From Saccoglossus kowalevskii (taxonomy: Eukaryota > Hemichordata > Enteropneusta > Harrimaniidae): a stretch of DNA of 64,000 nt. Positions 63,852 to 64,000 of this stretch are shown here, in pieces. The position numbers were made by a program, and so were the translations under genes. Under the pieces are notes generated by a model that saw nothing but the letters and a program-made list of their open reading frames with translations, was not told where the DNA came from and did no database searches. Each line of letters starts with the position of its first letter. Within the stretch, counting starts at the first letter, position 1. Location of the stretch: contig NW_003117245.1 of assembly GCF_000003605.2 (NCBI RefSeq), positions 18,388 to 82,387 of the forward strand, given 5' to 3'.

Positions 63852-64000
63852 GGCTATAAACCATTCTTACAGCATGGGATATTCTGTACTGCCCAGTAGT
63901 GCTTACAAACCAGTCTTACTGCATTGCATACATTGTACAGCCCAGTAGGGCGTCAAACCAGTCTTTACTTGCATTGCATACATTGTATAGCCCCGTATGA

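Larger units (their letters stand above)
1..64000 (+). repeat. 48-bp satellite array filling the window
   Basis: Direct tandem repeats of a 48-bp monomer run from the first to the last base. Landmarks in each unit are GCATGGCATACACTG, then TACAGCCCAGTWGGGCTAC, then AAACCAGTCTTACTGC. Units differ from consensus mostly by a few substitutions, and the same substitution sets recur, so variants can be named. Length variants of 53, 49, 47, 46 and 36 bp occur at fixed places in the higher-order structure. I found no inverted unit and no unique insert. The family is not one I can name. The eukaryotic heterochromatin assignment is inferred from size, absence of genes and HOR organisation. Confidence 0.98.

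Noticed and set aside
1-64000. Hundreds of open reading frames of 60-1,036 codons on both strands
   Set aside because: 48 bp is 16 codons and the consensus is stop-free in two plus frames and one minus frame, so long frames arise automatically. They overlap each other on both strands, begin and end at unit-length changes, and contain nothing but the repeat.
1-64000. CRISPR array
   Set aside because: The period is regular, but there are no unique spacers: the full 48 bp is repeated, and no cas-like genes are present.
1-64000. Telomeric or subtelomeric simple repeat (TTAGGG-like)
   Set aside because: AGTTGGGC and AGTAGGGC resemble it only locally; there is no hexamer tandem run.
1-64000. Inverted blocks or strand switches within the array
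   Set aside because: Every landmark I followed (TACAGCCCAG, GGGCTAC, CATACACTG) lies in the same orientation; I found no reverse-complement run.
1-64000. G-quadruplex potential from GGG runs
   Set aside because: Each unit has a single GGG on one strand and a single CCC on the same strand, 48 bp from the next, too far apart for a standard quadruplex.
1-64000. tRNA, rRNA or small RNA genes
   Set aside because: No conserved tRNA box pattern, rRNA segment or other RNA gene signature is visible outside the repeat unit.

Overview
The whole 64 kb window is one uninterrupted tandem-repeat (satellite) array. The basic unit is 48 bp, about 50% GC, and every unit I could read lies in the same orientation. 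I see no convincing protein gene, RNA gene, transposon, CRISPR array or unique sequence anywhere. A block this long, made of diverged monomers in a higher-order arrangement and with no genes, points to eukaryotic heterochromatin (pericentromeric, subtelomeric or sex-chromosome satellite). I do not recognise the monomer as a named satellite and cannot name the species. All counts and alignments here were made by eye.

The monomers fall into recurring sets. Alpha is a higher-order repeat (HOR) of 17 ordered monomer variants, 16 of 48 bp plus one 36-bp deletion variant, giving 804 bp. The clearest copies are 56467-57270, 11412-12215 and 12216-13019. Beta is a segment of about 0.9-1.0 kb marked by a 47-bp unit (ACAGTCAGTTGGG), CAGTATGGCTAAAAACC units, CTACACACC units and TTGTGCGACACACC. 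Gamma begins with a strongly diverged 53-bp core (CTGTTCGACATATTTGG, 15 copies) and continues into a tail containing 49-, 46- and 49-bp units. Smaller local expansions are runs of one monomer, 96-bp dimers and 84-bp (36+48) composites, here called delta.

Layout: gamma opens the window (1 to about 660). Alpha mosaics dominate from 0.66 to 22.3 kb, cut by short partial beta pieces at 3.8, 9.9 and 20.3 kb and a coreless gamma tail at 13.8 kb. Beta then gamma follow at 22.3-23.7 kb, alpha to 30.2 kb, beta/delta then gamma at 30.3-32.7 kb, alpha and beta to 37.9 kb. From 37.9 kb to the end the array is rich in gamma, with 12 of the 15 cores, in a recurring beta-gamma-alpha order. Blocks of 0.5-1.5 kb recur almost unchanged at offsets from about 1.5 to 59 kb, as expected from unequal exchange or gene conversion.

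Open reading frames up to about 1,000 codons exist, but 48 bp is exactly 16 codons and the consensus is stop-free in three of six frames, so they are expected by-products. One minus-strand frame is the most continuous and is discussed as a weak but checkable possibility. Several clusters of single-base indels may be assembly error.
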